From positions 1-42,464 of the IMG/VR virus record IMGVR_UViG_3300044701_001159: a stretch of 42,464 nucleotides of DNA. One strand, written 5' to 3'. The notes below the pieces were generated by a model. The model ran no database searches, was not told the DNA's origin, and worked only from the letters and a program-made list of their open reading frames with translations. A program made the translations under genes and the position numbers. The stretch comes from a virus. Below, in pieces: positions 31,757 through 39,082 of the stretch; position 1 is the stretch's first letter, and each line of letters opens with the position of its first letter.

Positions 31757-32025
31757 CAGATGTGCCGCTGCCTGGCCCACCGGCGGATGCGATTCTCGCG
31801 CTCAAGCAGTTCCACCCGTTCGCGTGAGGTGAGCCGATCCAGCGGCACCCGCTCGCAAATCGTGCCCTCTGGCAGGTAGTGATCCAGCCAGGCGAGGCCG
31901 TGCTCAATGGTGTCGGCAACGATGCCCAGGGCCGCGGCGAACAGCCCAGCAGGGGTGATCAGCACGAGGCGCAGCAACAGCCATGGCCAGATGTTGCGCT
32001 CGCGCAGATAGGTTCGATCAGTCAT
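31756..32025 (-). CDS. 89-residue membrane protein
   Basis: A basic N-terminus (TDRTYLRERNIW) precedes a hydrophobic stretch PWLLLRLVLITPAGLFAAAL and a second weaker one, then a charged C-terminal helix (LTSRERVELLERENRIRRW). A strong Shine-Dalgarno AGGAGAG precedes ATG at 32025. It overlaps the upstream gene by 8 bases (ATGACTGA). No family is recognised. Confidence 0.75.
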   Translation of the reverse strand: MTDRTYLRERNIWPWLLLRLVLITPAGLFAAALGIVADTIEHGLAWLDHYLPEGTICERVPLDRLTSRERVELLERENRIRRWARQRHI

Positions 32026-32677
32026 CGTTTCTCTCCTCACTACAAGGGATTGGAAAGGCGTAATGGGGAAGCCAGTGGGTCCAGCCACCTCCGGCAATAA
32101 TTCGCTTGAAGGTTTCAGTGCCAATCCCCAACATGCTGATCTGAGCCCATTCCCATCCGCCGGCTACTTCTTTGGCGGCCCAGGCCCATGGCGTTGCGTC
32201 TGGCTCGTCAGGCCACGGTGCGCAGTCCTCCGGCCCCGGCAGGCGCTCGCTCACCGGGATGGGCTCGATGGCGGGGCGGCCCCAGCGGGCGAGGACGGCG
32301 CGAATCTGGTTGATGGTGTCCTCTTTGCTGAGAGCTTCGTACTCGGGCATTTCCCATGCCTTCCACAGCTCCTCATCCGTCGGCCCCACCGGCAGGGCGG
32401 CGGGGCGGCCCCAGCGGGCGAGGACGGCGCGGGCGATCTCCAAAAGCCCTTTGGCGCTCTCCTCCTCATTGGCGCCGTCAACACCAAGCATGAACTCGTG
32501 TTCGGCGCACAGCTCCACAACGTCATCAAGCGTCGGCCCCACCGGCTCGGGCTGGGCCTCCAGGGCGGCGCGGGCGCTGTTGCAGAGTCGGTCGTTAAAA
32601 CGCAGATCGTCAAGCTCAATCTCAAGCGCCTCCAGCAGCTCAGCGCACAGCGCACGAAAGTCGGGCGGGGTTGTCAT
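32018..32677 (-). CDS. repeat protein with C-terminal DUF551-like domain
   Basis: The 219-residue protein has two copies of an IRAVLARWGRPA-type unit (about 82-94 and 125-137), each tied to PVGPTDEEL-like segments. The C-terminus IPVSERLPGPEDCAPWPDE with later W and THWLPHYAFPIP matches the short DUF551 module often found in phage proteins. The repeats are also repeats in DNA (33 bp identical). Function unknown; a sister short protein with GPTDEEL...EIARAVL is at 33256-33465. Confidence 0.78.
   Translation of the reverse strand: MTTPPDFRALCAELLEALEIELDDLRFNDRLCNSARAALEAQPEPVGPTLDDVVELCAEHEFMLGVDGANEEESAKGLLEIARAVLARWGRPAALPVGPTDEELWKAWEMPEYEALSKEDTINQIRAVLARWGRPAIEPIPVSERLPGPEDCAPWPDEPDATPWAWAAKEVAGGWEWAQISMLGIGTETFKRIIAGGGWTHWLPHYAFPIPCSEERNDD
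32270..32431. repeat. 33-bp perfect direct repeat in the DUF551 gene
   Basis: An identical 33-base segment occurs at 32270-32302 and 32399-32431, 129 bases (43 codons) apart, so recombination between them would keep the frame. It encodes the RAVLARWGRPA unit. Confidence 0.92.
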
Positions 32678-32955
32678 GATGCAGTCTCCAGTTCGGCGGC
32701 GATGTGATCCAAAAAGTCTGAGGCCGCTTCAATTCCTTCCATGTACTTTGGATGGCAAATGTCGCCAATCAGGCTCATCATTCGATCTGAAGCAGCGCGA
32801 AGGGCGGCGGCGGCAATCTCACCGGCTGGGGCAGGGCAGATTTCGCCTACCGCATCCAGCACCGCCTGAGCGGCAGGCGATAGAACCATTTTCGTGGCGT
32901 CAGGAAATTGGTCAGTCGTGGGTGTGTTAGCCATTTCGGTGTTAGTGGTTGTCAC
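32674..32955 (-). CDS. 93-residue helical protein
   Basis: The Thr/Asn-rich N-terminus is followed by LSPAAQAVLDAVGEICPAPA and a helical ALRAASDRMMSLIGDICHP segment. The GTG start at 32955 is coupled to the upstream TAG (TAGTG); ATG at 32934 is possible. It ends with a 4-base overlap into the DUF551-like gene. Unknown function. Confidence 0.7.
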   Translation of the reverse strand: MTTTNTEMANTPTTDQFPDATKMVLSPAAQAVLDAVGEICPAPAGEIAAAALRAASDRMMSLIGDICHPKYMEGIEAASDFLDHIAAELETAS

Positions 32956-33167
32956 TACGAGGGAAACAGTCGCTGTTCAATGCACTTGTCGATCTCTTCG
33001 ATAGTTGTATCGGCTGGGCGAAAGCGACCCAATACGACCCAGCTAAGCATCGGCGGAGCGTCGGAGACATAGGTAACGGATAGAACACAGCAGCCGGCAT
33101 CTTCCATACCTTGCGCAGTCATTAGAGCGCAGAAGTCGCTCTTTGCGTGTCGAAGAATAATAGACAT
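32955..33167 (-). CDS. 70-residue hypothetical protein
   Basis: The product SIILRHAKSDFCALMTAQGM then CCVLSVTYVSDAPPMLSW shows alternating beta strands and a terminal helix (TIEEIDKCIEQRL). No family is recognised. ATG overlaps the upstream microprotein stop as TGATG, and its TAG overlaps the next GTG. Confidence 0.68.
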   Translation of the reverse strand: MSIILRHAKSDFCALMTAQGMEDAGCCVLSVTYVSDAPPMLSWVVLGRFRPADTTIEEIDKCIEQRLFPS

Positions 33168-33256
33168 CAGTCAAGCCCTTTCTTTGGTGGATGCAGAGAA
33201 ACTATCACACTGGCCCCAATAGCTTGTGCTGTGTGCAGTAAATGAGATTTAGCCAT
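33167..33256 (-). CDS. 29-residue microprotein
   Basis: ATG at 33256 has a near-perfect Shine-Dalgarno (AGAAGGAGACTA before ATG) and overlaps the upstream TAA (TAATG). The frame ends in TGA, which overlaps the next ATG (TGATG). The product is AKSHLLHTAQAIGASVIVSL plus a Lys-rich end. Double coupling and the strong ribosome site argue it is translated. No family. Confidence 0.62.
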   Translation of the reverse strand: MAKSHLLHTAQAIGASVIVSLHPPKKGLD

Positions 33257-33465
33257 TAGTCTCCTTCTTGAGTGTGGTTGCCAAAAGTATCAAGAACAGC
33301 CCGAGCAATCTCGCAGAAAGTCTCAGGGCTGATGTAGTTCCAGTCATGCTGCTCAAAAAAGGCGACCAACTCCTCATCTGTTGGCCCCTGCGGTGCAGGC
33401 TTCCAGTTCTTAAGTCCTTGCATAGCTTGATCTCTTAACAGCTCCCATAACGGTTGCTCAGCCAT
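33256..33465 (-). CDS. 69-residue GPTDEEL-motif protein
   Basis: Starts AEQPLWELLRDQAMQGLKNW and carries APQGPTDEELVAFF and FCEIARAVLDTFG, the same two elements repeated in the DUF551-type protein at 32018-32677, so the genes share an ancestor or exchange modules. The ATG has GGAGG upstream. Function unknown. Confidence 0.75.
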   Translation of the reverse strand: MAEQPLWELLRDQAMQGLKNWKPAPQGPTDEELVAFFEQHDWNYISPETFCEIARAVLDTFGNHTQEGD

Positions 33466-33499
33466 CGCTCAAGACCTCCTGGTTAGTGTGTTCGGTCAT
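33458..33499 (-). CDS. 13-codon coupling leader (possible)
   Basis: ATG at 33499 overlaps the upstream stop (ATGA) and the frame ends 8 bases inside the next gene. The frame contains that gene's GGAGG ribosome site. It may only carry ribosomes into the 33465 start and need not make a functional peptide. Confidence 0.3.
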   Translation of the reverse strand: MTEHTNQEVLSDG

Positions 33500-33645
33500 T
33501 TGTAGAGCCAATCAGGGATCACCTTGGCGACTCGATCGACGCGGGCCAGAAGCCAGCGACCAAGGGCAATGGCGACGGGCTTTACGATCGCTTCCATCAC
33601 GATCAGCGCCGCAAAGGTGTCGGCTGCGACGTGTAGGTCAGTCAT
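33496..33645 (-). CDS. 49-residue single-pass membrane protein
   Basis: The acidic N-terminus TDLHVAADTF is followed by a hydrophobic helix AALIVMEAIVKPVAIALGRW and a basic tail VDRVAKVIPDWLYK. ATG at 33645 overlaps the upstream stop by 8 bases (ATGACTGA). Unknown role. Confidence 0.68.
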   Translation of the reverse strand: MTDLHVAADTFAALIVMEAIVKPVAIALGRWLLARVDRVAKVIPDWLYK

Positions 33646-33889
33646 GCACCCTCTGCCATTGAACGGCGCCTGCGATCTGCTCACATGCCACGACATGGCA
33701 GCCATCAGTCAACCAGTCGTCGCAGAGCAGGTTGAGCAGCCTGTCGCGCATCCAGTGCTCGGCCCAGTTGTCTAGGTCGAAGTCGCGCATCAGTGGATCG
33801 TTGATGTCGATCCCGATGCAGTAACGGCTGATGGTCAGCTCCGGGGCATGGTGCGCGACGGACACCAGCAGGTGGACGTAGGGGCTCAC
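33638..33889 (-). CDS. 83-residue hypothetical protein
   Basis: The GTG start at 33889 overlaps the upstream TGA (GTGA); an ATG at 33913 in frame would overlap further. The product has SPYVHLLVSVAHHAPELTIS, then DINDPLMRDFDLDNWAEHWM and a Cys-containing end. No family is recognised. Confidence 0.68.
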   Translation of the reverse strand: MSPYVHLLVSVAHHAPELTISRYCIGIDINDPLMRDFDLDNWAEHWMRDRLLNLLCDDWLTDGCHVVACEQIAGAVQWQRVHD

Positions 33890-34317
33890 AGCTTGGCCTC
33901 CCGCTCTAGCCATGCCGCTGCGGCGTAGCCGATCTCGTTCTGCCGCATCCAGGCCGCCACCTCACGAATCGCGGCGCGGGCGCCAACTGGGTCGTCAGGG
34001 GTAAACGGCTTGTGTAGGAAAACGTCAGCCACCCGCTGCACCAGACCATCAGCAGGCGGCGCATCCGGCATGGCTCGTTCGTTGTCCTCGTCCTGCTGCC
34101 GGTCGTTGGCGGCAGCCTCTAGGGCCTCGATCCGCTTCAGCTGGTCGTCAATCCAGCGGCTGTGATTGTCGATGTCTTCGCCCCAGTCCAGCGTGGCCAG
34201 GCGCATCGTCTCGTACTTGCCCTCCAGTGCCTCGATCCTGGCGCGGAGTTCTATGAGGCAGGCGGTCAACGTGCCGCCCCATTGCTCAACGTCGGCCCAG
34301 TGTTCAGGCGTCGCCAT
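33886..34317 (-). CDS. 143-residue coiled-coil protein
   Basis: Starts ATPEHWADVEQWGGTLTACL and continues as a long coiled coil (IELRARIEALEGKYETMRLA; WIDDQLKRIEALEAAANDRQ). An acidic linker follows, then a C-terminal helical part GARAAIREVAAWMRQNEIGY. ATG at 34317 is coupled to the upstream stop (TGATG). Unknown function. Confidence 0.72.
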   Translation of the reverse strand: MATPEHWADVEQWGGTLTACLIELRARIEALEGKYETMRLATLDWGEDIDNHSRWIDDQLKRIEALEAAANDRQQDEDNERAMPDAPPADGLVQRVADVFLHKPFTPDDPVGARAAIREVAAWMRQNEIGYAAAAWLEREAKL

Positions 34318-34523
34318 CACGCCACCTCCTTCGCAGCATCCAGCAGCCGACCGGCCACCTGATGGGCAGTGAGCGCAGGGCAGCGGTTGGCCTCAGCGAT
34401 GATCTCGGCCGCCAGGTGCTCGAGCACCGCGGCCAAGCAGGGCGGGCCGGGATCTTCCAGTGCTCCAGTGCGTTCCAGTCGGTCGTCGTACACATCAATG
34501 CAGCGATGTAGTAATCCAGTCAT
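34317..34523 (-). CDS. 68-residue helical protein
   Basis: The product is TGLLHRCIDVYDDRLERTGA then a helix LAAVLEHLAAEIIAEANRCP and AGRLLDAAKEVA. ATG at 34523 has GAGGA 6 bases upstream. An in-frame ATG at 34571 (84 residues) with a GGAGG site also fits and would sit closer to the previous stop. No family. Confidence 0.68.
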   Translation of the reverse strand: MTGLLHRCIDVYDDRLERTGALEDPGPPCLAAVLEHLAAEIIAEANRCPALTAHQVAGRLLDAAKEVA

Positions 34524-34572
34524 CAGTAATCCTCGGGAATGGGTGAATAATGGTGATGCTGCAGTCAACATT

Positions 34573-34809
34573 TCATGGCTGCCCTCCCCACTTGATTCGC
34601 TGCAGTTGCCCAATGCTGGTGGCACGTAGATGCACCGTTCGTGCTCCTGCTCGCATCCGATGCGCTGCAATCGGCTTGAGGCACACACCACCGGTGAAGA
34701 TCCCGCGACTCACCAGATAATCAATCCCATTGAGTCGCCACACATCACCCAACCTGAACCGATCTGCGGTAGGGCTCTTGGGCAGCCCGGTGAACTTGGT
34801 ATCGGTCAT
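34573..34809 (-). CDS. 78-residue basic protein
   Basis: The product carries RFRLGDVWRLNGIDYLVSRG and ends TSIGQLQRIKWGGQP, small beta-rich and basic. ATG at 34809 overlaps the previous gene by 4 bases. No family is recognised. Confidence 0.68.
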   Translation of the reverse strand: MTDTKFTGLPKSPTADRFRLGDVWRLNGIDYLVSRGIFTGGVCLKPIAAHRMRAGARTVHLRATSIGQLQRIKWGGQP

Positions 34810-35021
34810 GGCTTGGCCTCCATCAACTGCTTGGCGGCAACCAGCAGGGCTTCCAGCTCCTGCAGTTCCAGCCGCACGGATTGATCGTCTTGGGTCAACA
34901 CCAAGAACTGACCACCGCCTTCATCATCCAGCCGTATGTGAGAGACACCCACGGCAAGGATCGGATCTTCACCCGTGGGATGCACGCTCATGGCAAGAGG
35001 GCTGATCTTGTAACTGGTCAT
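34806..35021 (-). CDS. 71-residue acidic protein
   Basis: The product contains ILAVGVSHIRLDDEGGGQFL and a C-terminal helix QELEALLVAAKQLMEAKP, alpha-beta and acidic. It has 4-base overlaps on both sides (ATGA), with the methyltransferase gene upstream. No family. Confidence 0.7.
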   Translation of the reverse strand: MTSYKISPLAMSVHPTGEDPILAVGVSHIRLDDEGGGQFLVLTQDDQSVRLELQELEALLVAAKQLMEAKP

Positions 35022-35908
35022 GCCGCCACCTCGGGCATGGAGAACAGCGTTGCCGCTGCACCCTCTGCCTGCTCCAGGAACTTGGCAGCCTGCCTGGCGT
35101 ACTCAGGCTTCAGCTCGACGCCGATGTACCGCCGGCCCATCTTCACTGCCTGGTAGCCCGTGCTGCCGATTCCATTGAACGGATCCAGCACCAGGTCGCC
35201 GGGGTTGCTGTACAGCGTCAGGCACCGCTCAATCACATCCAGCTGGAGGGGGCAGATGTGGCGTTCATCCTGCTGGCCCCGAGCCATTCGGCCATTCAGC
35301 ACCTTGGTCTGATTCACGTTCATCCAGACCGGTGATGCCAGCTCCTGCCACTGCGACACCGGCAGATCAGCCGGCTGATGCGTGATCGGATCCGGGTTGG
35401 GCTCATCCTTTCGGAAGAACAGCATGTAGTCCGGCATGCCCACCCTGCTCATGCTGCTGTCCTTCTTTAGCTGCTTGTACAACAGCCCCAATGCCTTGGT
35501 GCGCTGCATCTCAATCACAGGATCCTTCCAGATCGTGCATCTGGCGTGATACACAAATCCAGCAGCCTGATGAGCACGGATCAGGTCACCACCGAAATCA
35601 TGCAACCCAATGAATCCATCCTTGCCCTTTCGTGCTGGCAGGTCTGAGCAATGGACGCAAACGATGCGGCCAGGCTTCATCGCTCGATACAGCGCAGCGC
35701 AGAAGAATCCATAGTGATCCATGAACTCGGCATGGCTGCCGCAGTTGCCCATGTCTCGCTCAGAATCTGAATAGACGAACAGATCAGAGAACGGTGGCGA
35801 AAAGATCGACAGGTCAATCAGGCCCTCAGGCAGGCCGGTCATGACCTCAATGCAGTCAGCGAGGTAAACCGCCCAGCTGGCGCCCTGGTAGTCGGGGGAT
35901 AGTTTCAT
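35018..35908 (-). CDS. DNA methyltransferase, beta class
   Basis: The 296-residue enzyme. Motif IV is SPPF (about 38-41), the form seen in N4-cytosine and some N6-adenine enzymes. Motif I follows later, DPFNGIGSTG (about 242-251), then RRYIGVELKPEY. The order IV...I with the target-recognition region between them is the beta class. No restriction nuclease lies beside it; its start overlaps the helicase stop by 4 bases. It may protect phage DNA from host restriction or mark it. Catalytic motifs are intact. Confidence 0.92.
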   Translation of the reverse strand: MKLSPDYQGASWAVYLADCIEVMTGLPEGLIDLSIFSPPFSDLFVYSDSERDMGNCGSHAEFMDHYGFFCAALYRAMKPGRIVCVHCSDLPARKGKDGFIGLHDFGGDLIRAHQAAGFVYHARCTIWKDPVIEMQRTKALGLLYKQLKKDSSMSRVGMPDYMLFFRKDEPNPDPITHQPADLPVSQWQELASPVWMNVNQTKVLNGRMARGQQDERHICPLQLDVIERCLTLYSNPGDLVLDPFNGIGSTGYQAVKMGRRYIGVELKPEYARQAAKFLEQAEGAAATLFSMPEVAA

Positions 35909-37284
35909 GTGAGGAAAGATGGAAGCGATACATCAGCAGATCGCGTGTAGATCTTTTTGCTTGCAGCGGTCTGGAATCCAACCATTGCCTTGGCCATTGC
36001 CTGCTTCATCCGCAGGTGATCAGCTTGCTTGCGTTGCACATTGGACCAGATCGAGGATTCCGTGTCGCTAATCACGACATGGCAATCCACTGGATTGCTC
36101 TGGCCAAACCGCCATGCACGTCTGACGGCTTGGTAGTGCTGTTCATAGCTGTGGCTGACGCTGGCGAACACCACCGTGCTGGCGTGCTGCCAGTTCAATC
36201 CCAACCCGGCCAGCTTGGGTTTGCTCACGATCACCCGGGCCTCGCCAAAGGTGAAGGCATCCAGCGCCGCAACCTTGGCATCAGGTGGCATGGAACCATG
36301 CACCTCGATCGCCTCCGGGATGGCGCGCGCCAGAGCGGTGGATTCATCGTTGGTTTCGCACCACACGATCACCGCACCTGTGGCCTTGTTGGCCACCTCA
36401 GCGGCAGCAGCCACCCGCTCAGCCAGCGTCAGCCGCTTCTCCTTATGGATCGTGGTGGCAGACCCATCTGGGATGCGAAACAGCATCCCGTCAGGCACCT
36501 CGGTCGTGATGTCAGCGCTGACGGTATGCAGGTGGTACCGCAATGGCGGCAGCACAAAGCCATCGTCATCACCGCCCAGGTCTGAGGGCAACGTGGCTGC
36601 CCGGGACCATGACGCGACCCACTGCCAGAAGTCCTGCTGCGCGTGGCCCTTCAGCCGCCACTCCTGGCTGGCGGTAGCGGTGTCGTTGACGAACCACCGG
36701 CACAGCATCTCCATGCTGCCCAGCAGCCCAAGGAACTCGGAATGGTTGCCGAGCTCCATGTGATCGTTCGGGGCTGGTGTGGCCGTGGCCGCCAGCCGAT
36801 ACGGCGTACCAGCGAAGGCATCGCACAGCAGCCGCTTGGTGGGGCCTGAGAAGCTCTTGAGGATGCTGCTCTCGTCCAGCACCACCCCGCCAAACAACGT
36901 GGGGTCCAGCTTCGGCAGCCGTTCGTAGTTGGCGATGTTGACGCCAGCCCATACATCCTCTGGCTCACGCACCACCTTGGCCTCAACACCAGCGGCCGCA
37001 CATTCGCGTTGCATCTGCCTGGCAACAGCCAATGGTGTCAGGATCAGCGACGGCTTGCCTGATGCAATGCGGAACTCCTCAGCCGCGCATGCCTCGATGC
37101 GGGACTTGCCCAGGCCAGTGTCGAGGAATGCAGCAGATCGACCTTTCTCGCAGGCGAACTTAAGTGTTGCTAGCTGGTGTGGGAACAGATCCCACTGGCC
37201 GGTCATGGCAAACCCATCAGATGCTGCAGCGGCACCTTTGGAGGCAATGAACTCCCGATAGCGGGCGATGGTGGCAGCAGTCAT
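35905..37284 (-). CDS. SNF2-like superfamily 2 helicase
   Basis: The 459-residue protein. Q/I region HQLATLKFACEKGRSAAFLD, Walker A DTGLGKSR (about 60), DEAD-box variant VVLDESSIL, motif III TATPAPND, then C-terminal half KLAGLGLNW and motif VI QAVRRAWRFGQ. This is the compact phage SNF2/DEAD type, probably an ATP-driven DNA translocase for replication or recombination. The upstream in-frame ATG (37386) would add 34 Gly-rich residues; ATG at 37284 has GGAGGTGGAGGG before it and overlaps the prior gene by 4 bases. Coupled to the methyltransferase. Confidence 0.93.
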   Translation of the reverse strand: MTAATIARYREFIASKGAAAASDGFAMTGQWDLFPHQLATLKFACEKGRSAAFLDTGLGKSRIEACAAEEFRIASGKPSLILTPLAVARQMQRECAAAGVEAKVVREPEDVWAGVNIANYERLPKLDPTLFGGVVLDESSILKSFSGPTKRLLCDAFAGTPYRLAATATPAPNDHMELGNHSEFLGLLGSMEMLCRWFVNDTATASQEWRLKGHAQQDFWQWVASWSRAATLPSDLGGDDDGFVLPPLRYHLHTVSADITTEVPDGMLFRIPDGSATTIHKEKRLTLAERVAAAAEVANKATGAVIVWCETNDESTALARAIPEAIEVHGSMPPDAKVAALDAFTFGEARVIVSKPKLAGLGLNWQHASTVVFASVSHSYEQHYQAVRRAWRFGQSNPVDCHVVISDTESSIWSNVQRKQADHLRMKQAMAKAMVGFQTAASKKIYTRSADVSLPSFLT

Positions 37285-37460
37285 CCCTCCACCTCCTGCT
37301 GCTTCCAGGCTGCTGAATGCGCCCACGGTTCCCCGGGTCGCACTGCTTGCCATGCCATCAACAGCCCCGGTTGATGGATGCCCCATCGCACCAAGCCATG
37401 CAGATCACCATCAGCAGCAGTTGGCTGACGGCTGATAATCCAGCGGTTGCGGTCGGTCAT
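37281..37460 (-). CDS. 59-residue protein
   Basis: The product TDRNRWIISRQPTAADGDLH continues GLVRWGIHQPGLLMAWQAVR: Trp-rich, mixed basic. ATG at 37460 is coupled to the upstream stop; it overlaps the helicase start by 4 bases. No family is recognised, but size and Trp pattern resemble small phage VSR-like or regulatory proteins only superficially. Confidence 0.65.
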   Translation of the reverse strand: MTDRNRWIISRQPTAADGDLHGLVRWGIHQPGLLMAWQAVRPGEPWAHSAAWKQQEVEG

Positions 37461-37708
37461 GGCCGTAACCCCTGCATGTGTGCCTCGACATGGTCCAGGA
37501 TTGTCTGCGGCACCATCGGCGACTGTGGTACCCATCGCTTGTTATCCCAGCCCTTACGGGTCCACCGCGCATACTTGATCAACAGGTTGCGGCGATAGTT
37601 CCACTTGTGGAATCTCACCACCAATGGATCGGAGATCTCACCCGGCTGGCGTTCAATCTTCCATTTCACATTTCCGCTGGATCCACACTGATAGATCACT
37701 TGGCTCAT
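37457..37708 (-). CDS. 83-residue basic protein
   Basis: The product SQVIYQCGSSGNVKWKIERQ, VVRFHKWNYRRNLLIKYARW is strongly basic with several Trp/Tyr, so nucleic-acid binding is plausible. It has 4-base overlaps with both neighbours. No family is recognised. Confidence 0.68.
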   Translation of the reverse strand: MSQVIYQCGSSGNVKWKIERQPGEISDPLVVRFHKWNYRRNLLIKYARWTRKGWDNKRWVPQSPMVPQTILDHVEAHMQGLRP

Positions 37709-37962
37709 TGCCCTTCCTCCCGTAACGCATCACGCAGCGTCCGCAGGCTCAACGCATTCAGCCCACCTCGAGCCAACGTCTCCAGCTGCAGGTCAATCAT
37801 CCGCAGCACCCGCAACCGTTCCTCCTGTTGACCCAGCAGGAATGCCAGCTGCACTTCCTCCTGCTGGCTGATCTCTTCCATCGCAGCCGCCAGCTCCTGC
37901 TCACGCTGCTCAAGCCGCTGCTCATACTCCCGCAGTTCATCCACCAGGGCGCTGATGTTCAT
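37705..37962 (-). CDS. 85-residue coiled-coil protein
   Basis: Nearly all heptad repeat: ALVDELREYEQRLEQREQEL, EEISQQEEVQLAFLLGQQEE, then LARGGLNALSLRTLRDALRE. Coupled on both sides by 4-base overlaps. Probably a small oligomerising partner of a neighbour; function unknown. Confidence 0.7.
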   Translation of the reverse strand: MNISALVDELREYEQRLEQREQELAAAMEEISQQEEVQLAFLLGQQEERLRVLRMIDLQLETLARGGLNALSLRTLRDALREEGQ

Positions 37963-38552
37963 GACGCCACCTCGAACGTCCAGCGGCCACAGCTCTTGCG
38001 GCCTTCACGTCTGGCCAGTGACACCGATGAGTAGTCCAGGTGCAGCGCTCTTGCTGCAGCACTCTGAGAGGCGTAGACCTGACCGGTCTCGACGCACCGC
38101 ACCGGCACCACATTCGGCCGATGCTGGTACTGGCTGAGCAGGTCCACCAGATGCTCACTCTCGAACAGCTGCAGCAGTCGCCAATGTTCAATGCCACCGA
38201 ACATCTCAGGATGCTTCCGGGCCCACTTCTTCAGGTCCTCCCGGCGGATGTAACACCGCCGGCCGATCATCAGTCGCTTCAGGTCCTGATGCCGCATAAG
38301 CCATTTCGTCACGCTGCCGGTTGAGATGCCCAACGTCTCGGCCACACCTCCAGTGGTGAGCCAGGCACCAACCGGCAGGAACGTCTTGCCCAGTCGTTCC
38401 GCCTTGGTATCCAATGACGCATCACTGCGTTCCACCCAGCCGCGTTGACCAGCGATCTGCCGGTACTGCTCAAACACCAGCAGCCGCGGCATGTCGCCCA
38501 GCAGCTCCTCCAGCAGCTGTGTCTCTTCCTTGGTCCATGGGGTACGGGTCAT
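37959..38552 (-). CDS. three-part DNA-binding protein (SANT-like, HTH, NUMOD1-like)
   Basis: The 197-residue protein. N-terminal WTKEETQLLEELLGDMPRLL resembles a SANT/Myb-type helix bundle. Residues about 65-115 are an excisionase/MerR-style HTH (TTGGVAETLGISTGSVTKWL, then YIRREDLKKWARKHP). C-terminal VRCVETGQVYASQSAAARAL..YSSVSLARRE is NUMOD1-like, a homing-endonuclease specificity module, but no nuclease domain is present. It is probably a regulator or recruitment factor at the head of the operon; it overlaps its neighbours by 4 bases. Confidence 0.75.
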   Translation of the reverse strand: MTRTPWTKEETQLLEELLGDMPRLLVFEQYRQIAGQRGWVERSDASLDTKAERLGKTFLPVGAWLTTGGVAETLGISTGSVTKWLMRHQDLKRLMIGRRCYIRREDLKKWARKHPEMFGGIEHWRLLQLFESEHLVDLLSQYQHRPNVVPVRCVETGQVYASQSAAARALHLDYSSVSLARREGRKSCGRWTFEVAS

Positions 38553-38971
38553 CGCGCCCTCCGCATCGGCTTGGCCTTTGCCTTCACCCGCTCCTGCAGC
38601 GGCAGCACCGCCGAGGCGATCAGCTCCGGTTCAGGCCATGCGACAGCCGACTGCAGCCGTACATCCAGCTGATGCCGCTGCTCTGGCGTGAGCATGTCGA
38701 GCGGTTCGATGATGTTGCCGTCAGTCGTCCAGTTGCGCTGACAGCCCCATTGCCAGGTGCGGCCATCAGGGCTCACCGCTTCCTGCGTGTGGTGCAGACC
38801 CTGCGTGGCATCACGCCATAGCCGCACACGCCATAGCGCTGAGGTGGTGAACTCCAGCGGTCCACTCACCGGGTCAATCGGTTGATCCAGGATCACAGCG
38901 GACTGTGGCTGCGCAGCAGCAGCAAGCACCACACTGATCTCCTCCGCTGTGCAGCGGGTTGGGGGCTCCAT
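38549..38971 (-). CDS. 140-residue hypothetical protein, first gene of leftward operon
   Basis: The product starts EPPTRCTAEEISVVLAAAAQ, has a Trp-rich middle (ALWRVRLWRDATQGLHHTQE; TWQWGCQRNW) and a basic end (KAKAKPMRRAR). No family is recognised. ATG at 38971 lies 69 bases from the large palindrome of the divergent promoter region (38972-39082). No clear Shine-Dalgarno. Confidence 0.72.
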   Translation of the reverse strand: MEPPTRCTAEEISVVLAAAAQPQSAVILDQPIDPVSGPLEFTTSALWRVRLWRDATQGLHHTQEAVSPDGRTWQWGCQRNWTTDGNIIEPLDMLTPEQRHQLDVRLQSAVAWPEPELIASAVLPLQERVKAKAKPMRRAR

Positions 38972-39039
38972 AAAGAGAGAGGCAGAGGCCAGGCGCAGCC
39001 CTGCAGCAGGTCGACCGAGGCCGCCGGCTGGGTTGCGTG

Positions 39040-39072
39040 GTCACAACCTATCCCATAGGCTGTGACTGCGCA
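39040..39072. promoter_or_regulatory. 27-bp palindrome plus 12-base operator in divergent promoter
   Basis: GTCACAACCTAT (39040-39051), centre CCC, ATAGGCTGTGAC (39055-39066) is a dyad with 11 of 12 matching positions. Its right arm runs into the exact operator TGTGACTGCGCA (39061-39072). It lies 17 bases before the RHH gene ATG, between the rightward and leftward operons, so it can control both. Confidence 0.75.
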
Positions 39073-39082
39073 ACAATCTCAC

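Noticed and set aside
38904-38915. TGTGGCTGCGCA as a fifth operator.
   Set aside because: It lies in coding sequence for Ala-Ala-Gln-Pro. Such CTGCGCAG matches are expected in Ala/Gln-rich codons, as also near 25480, so it was not counted.
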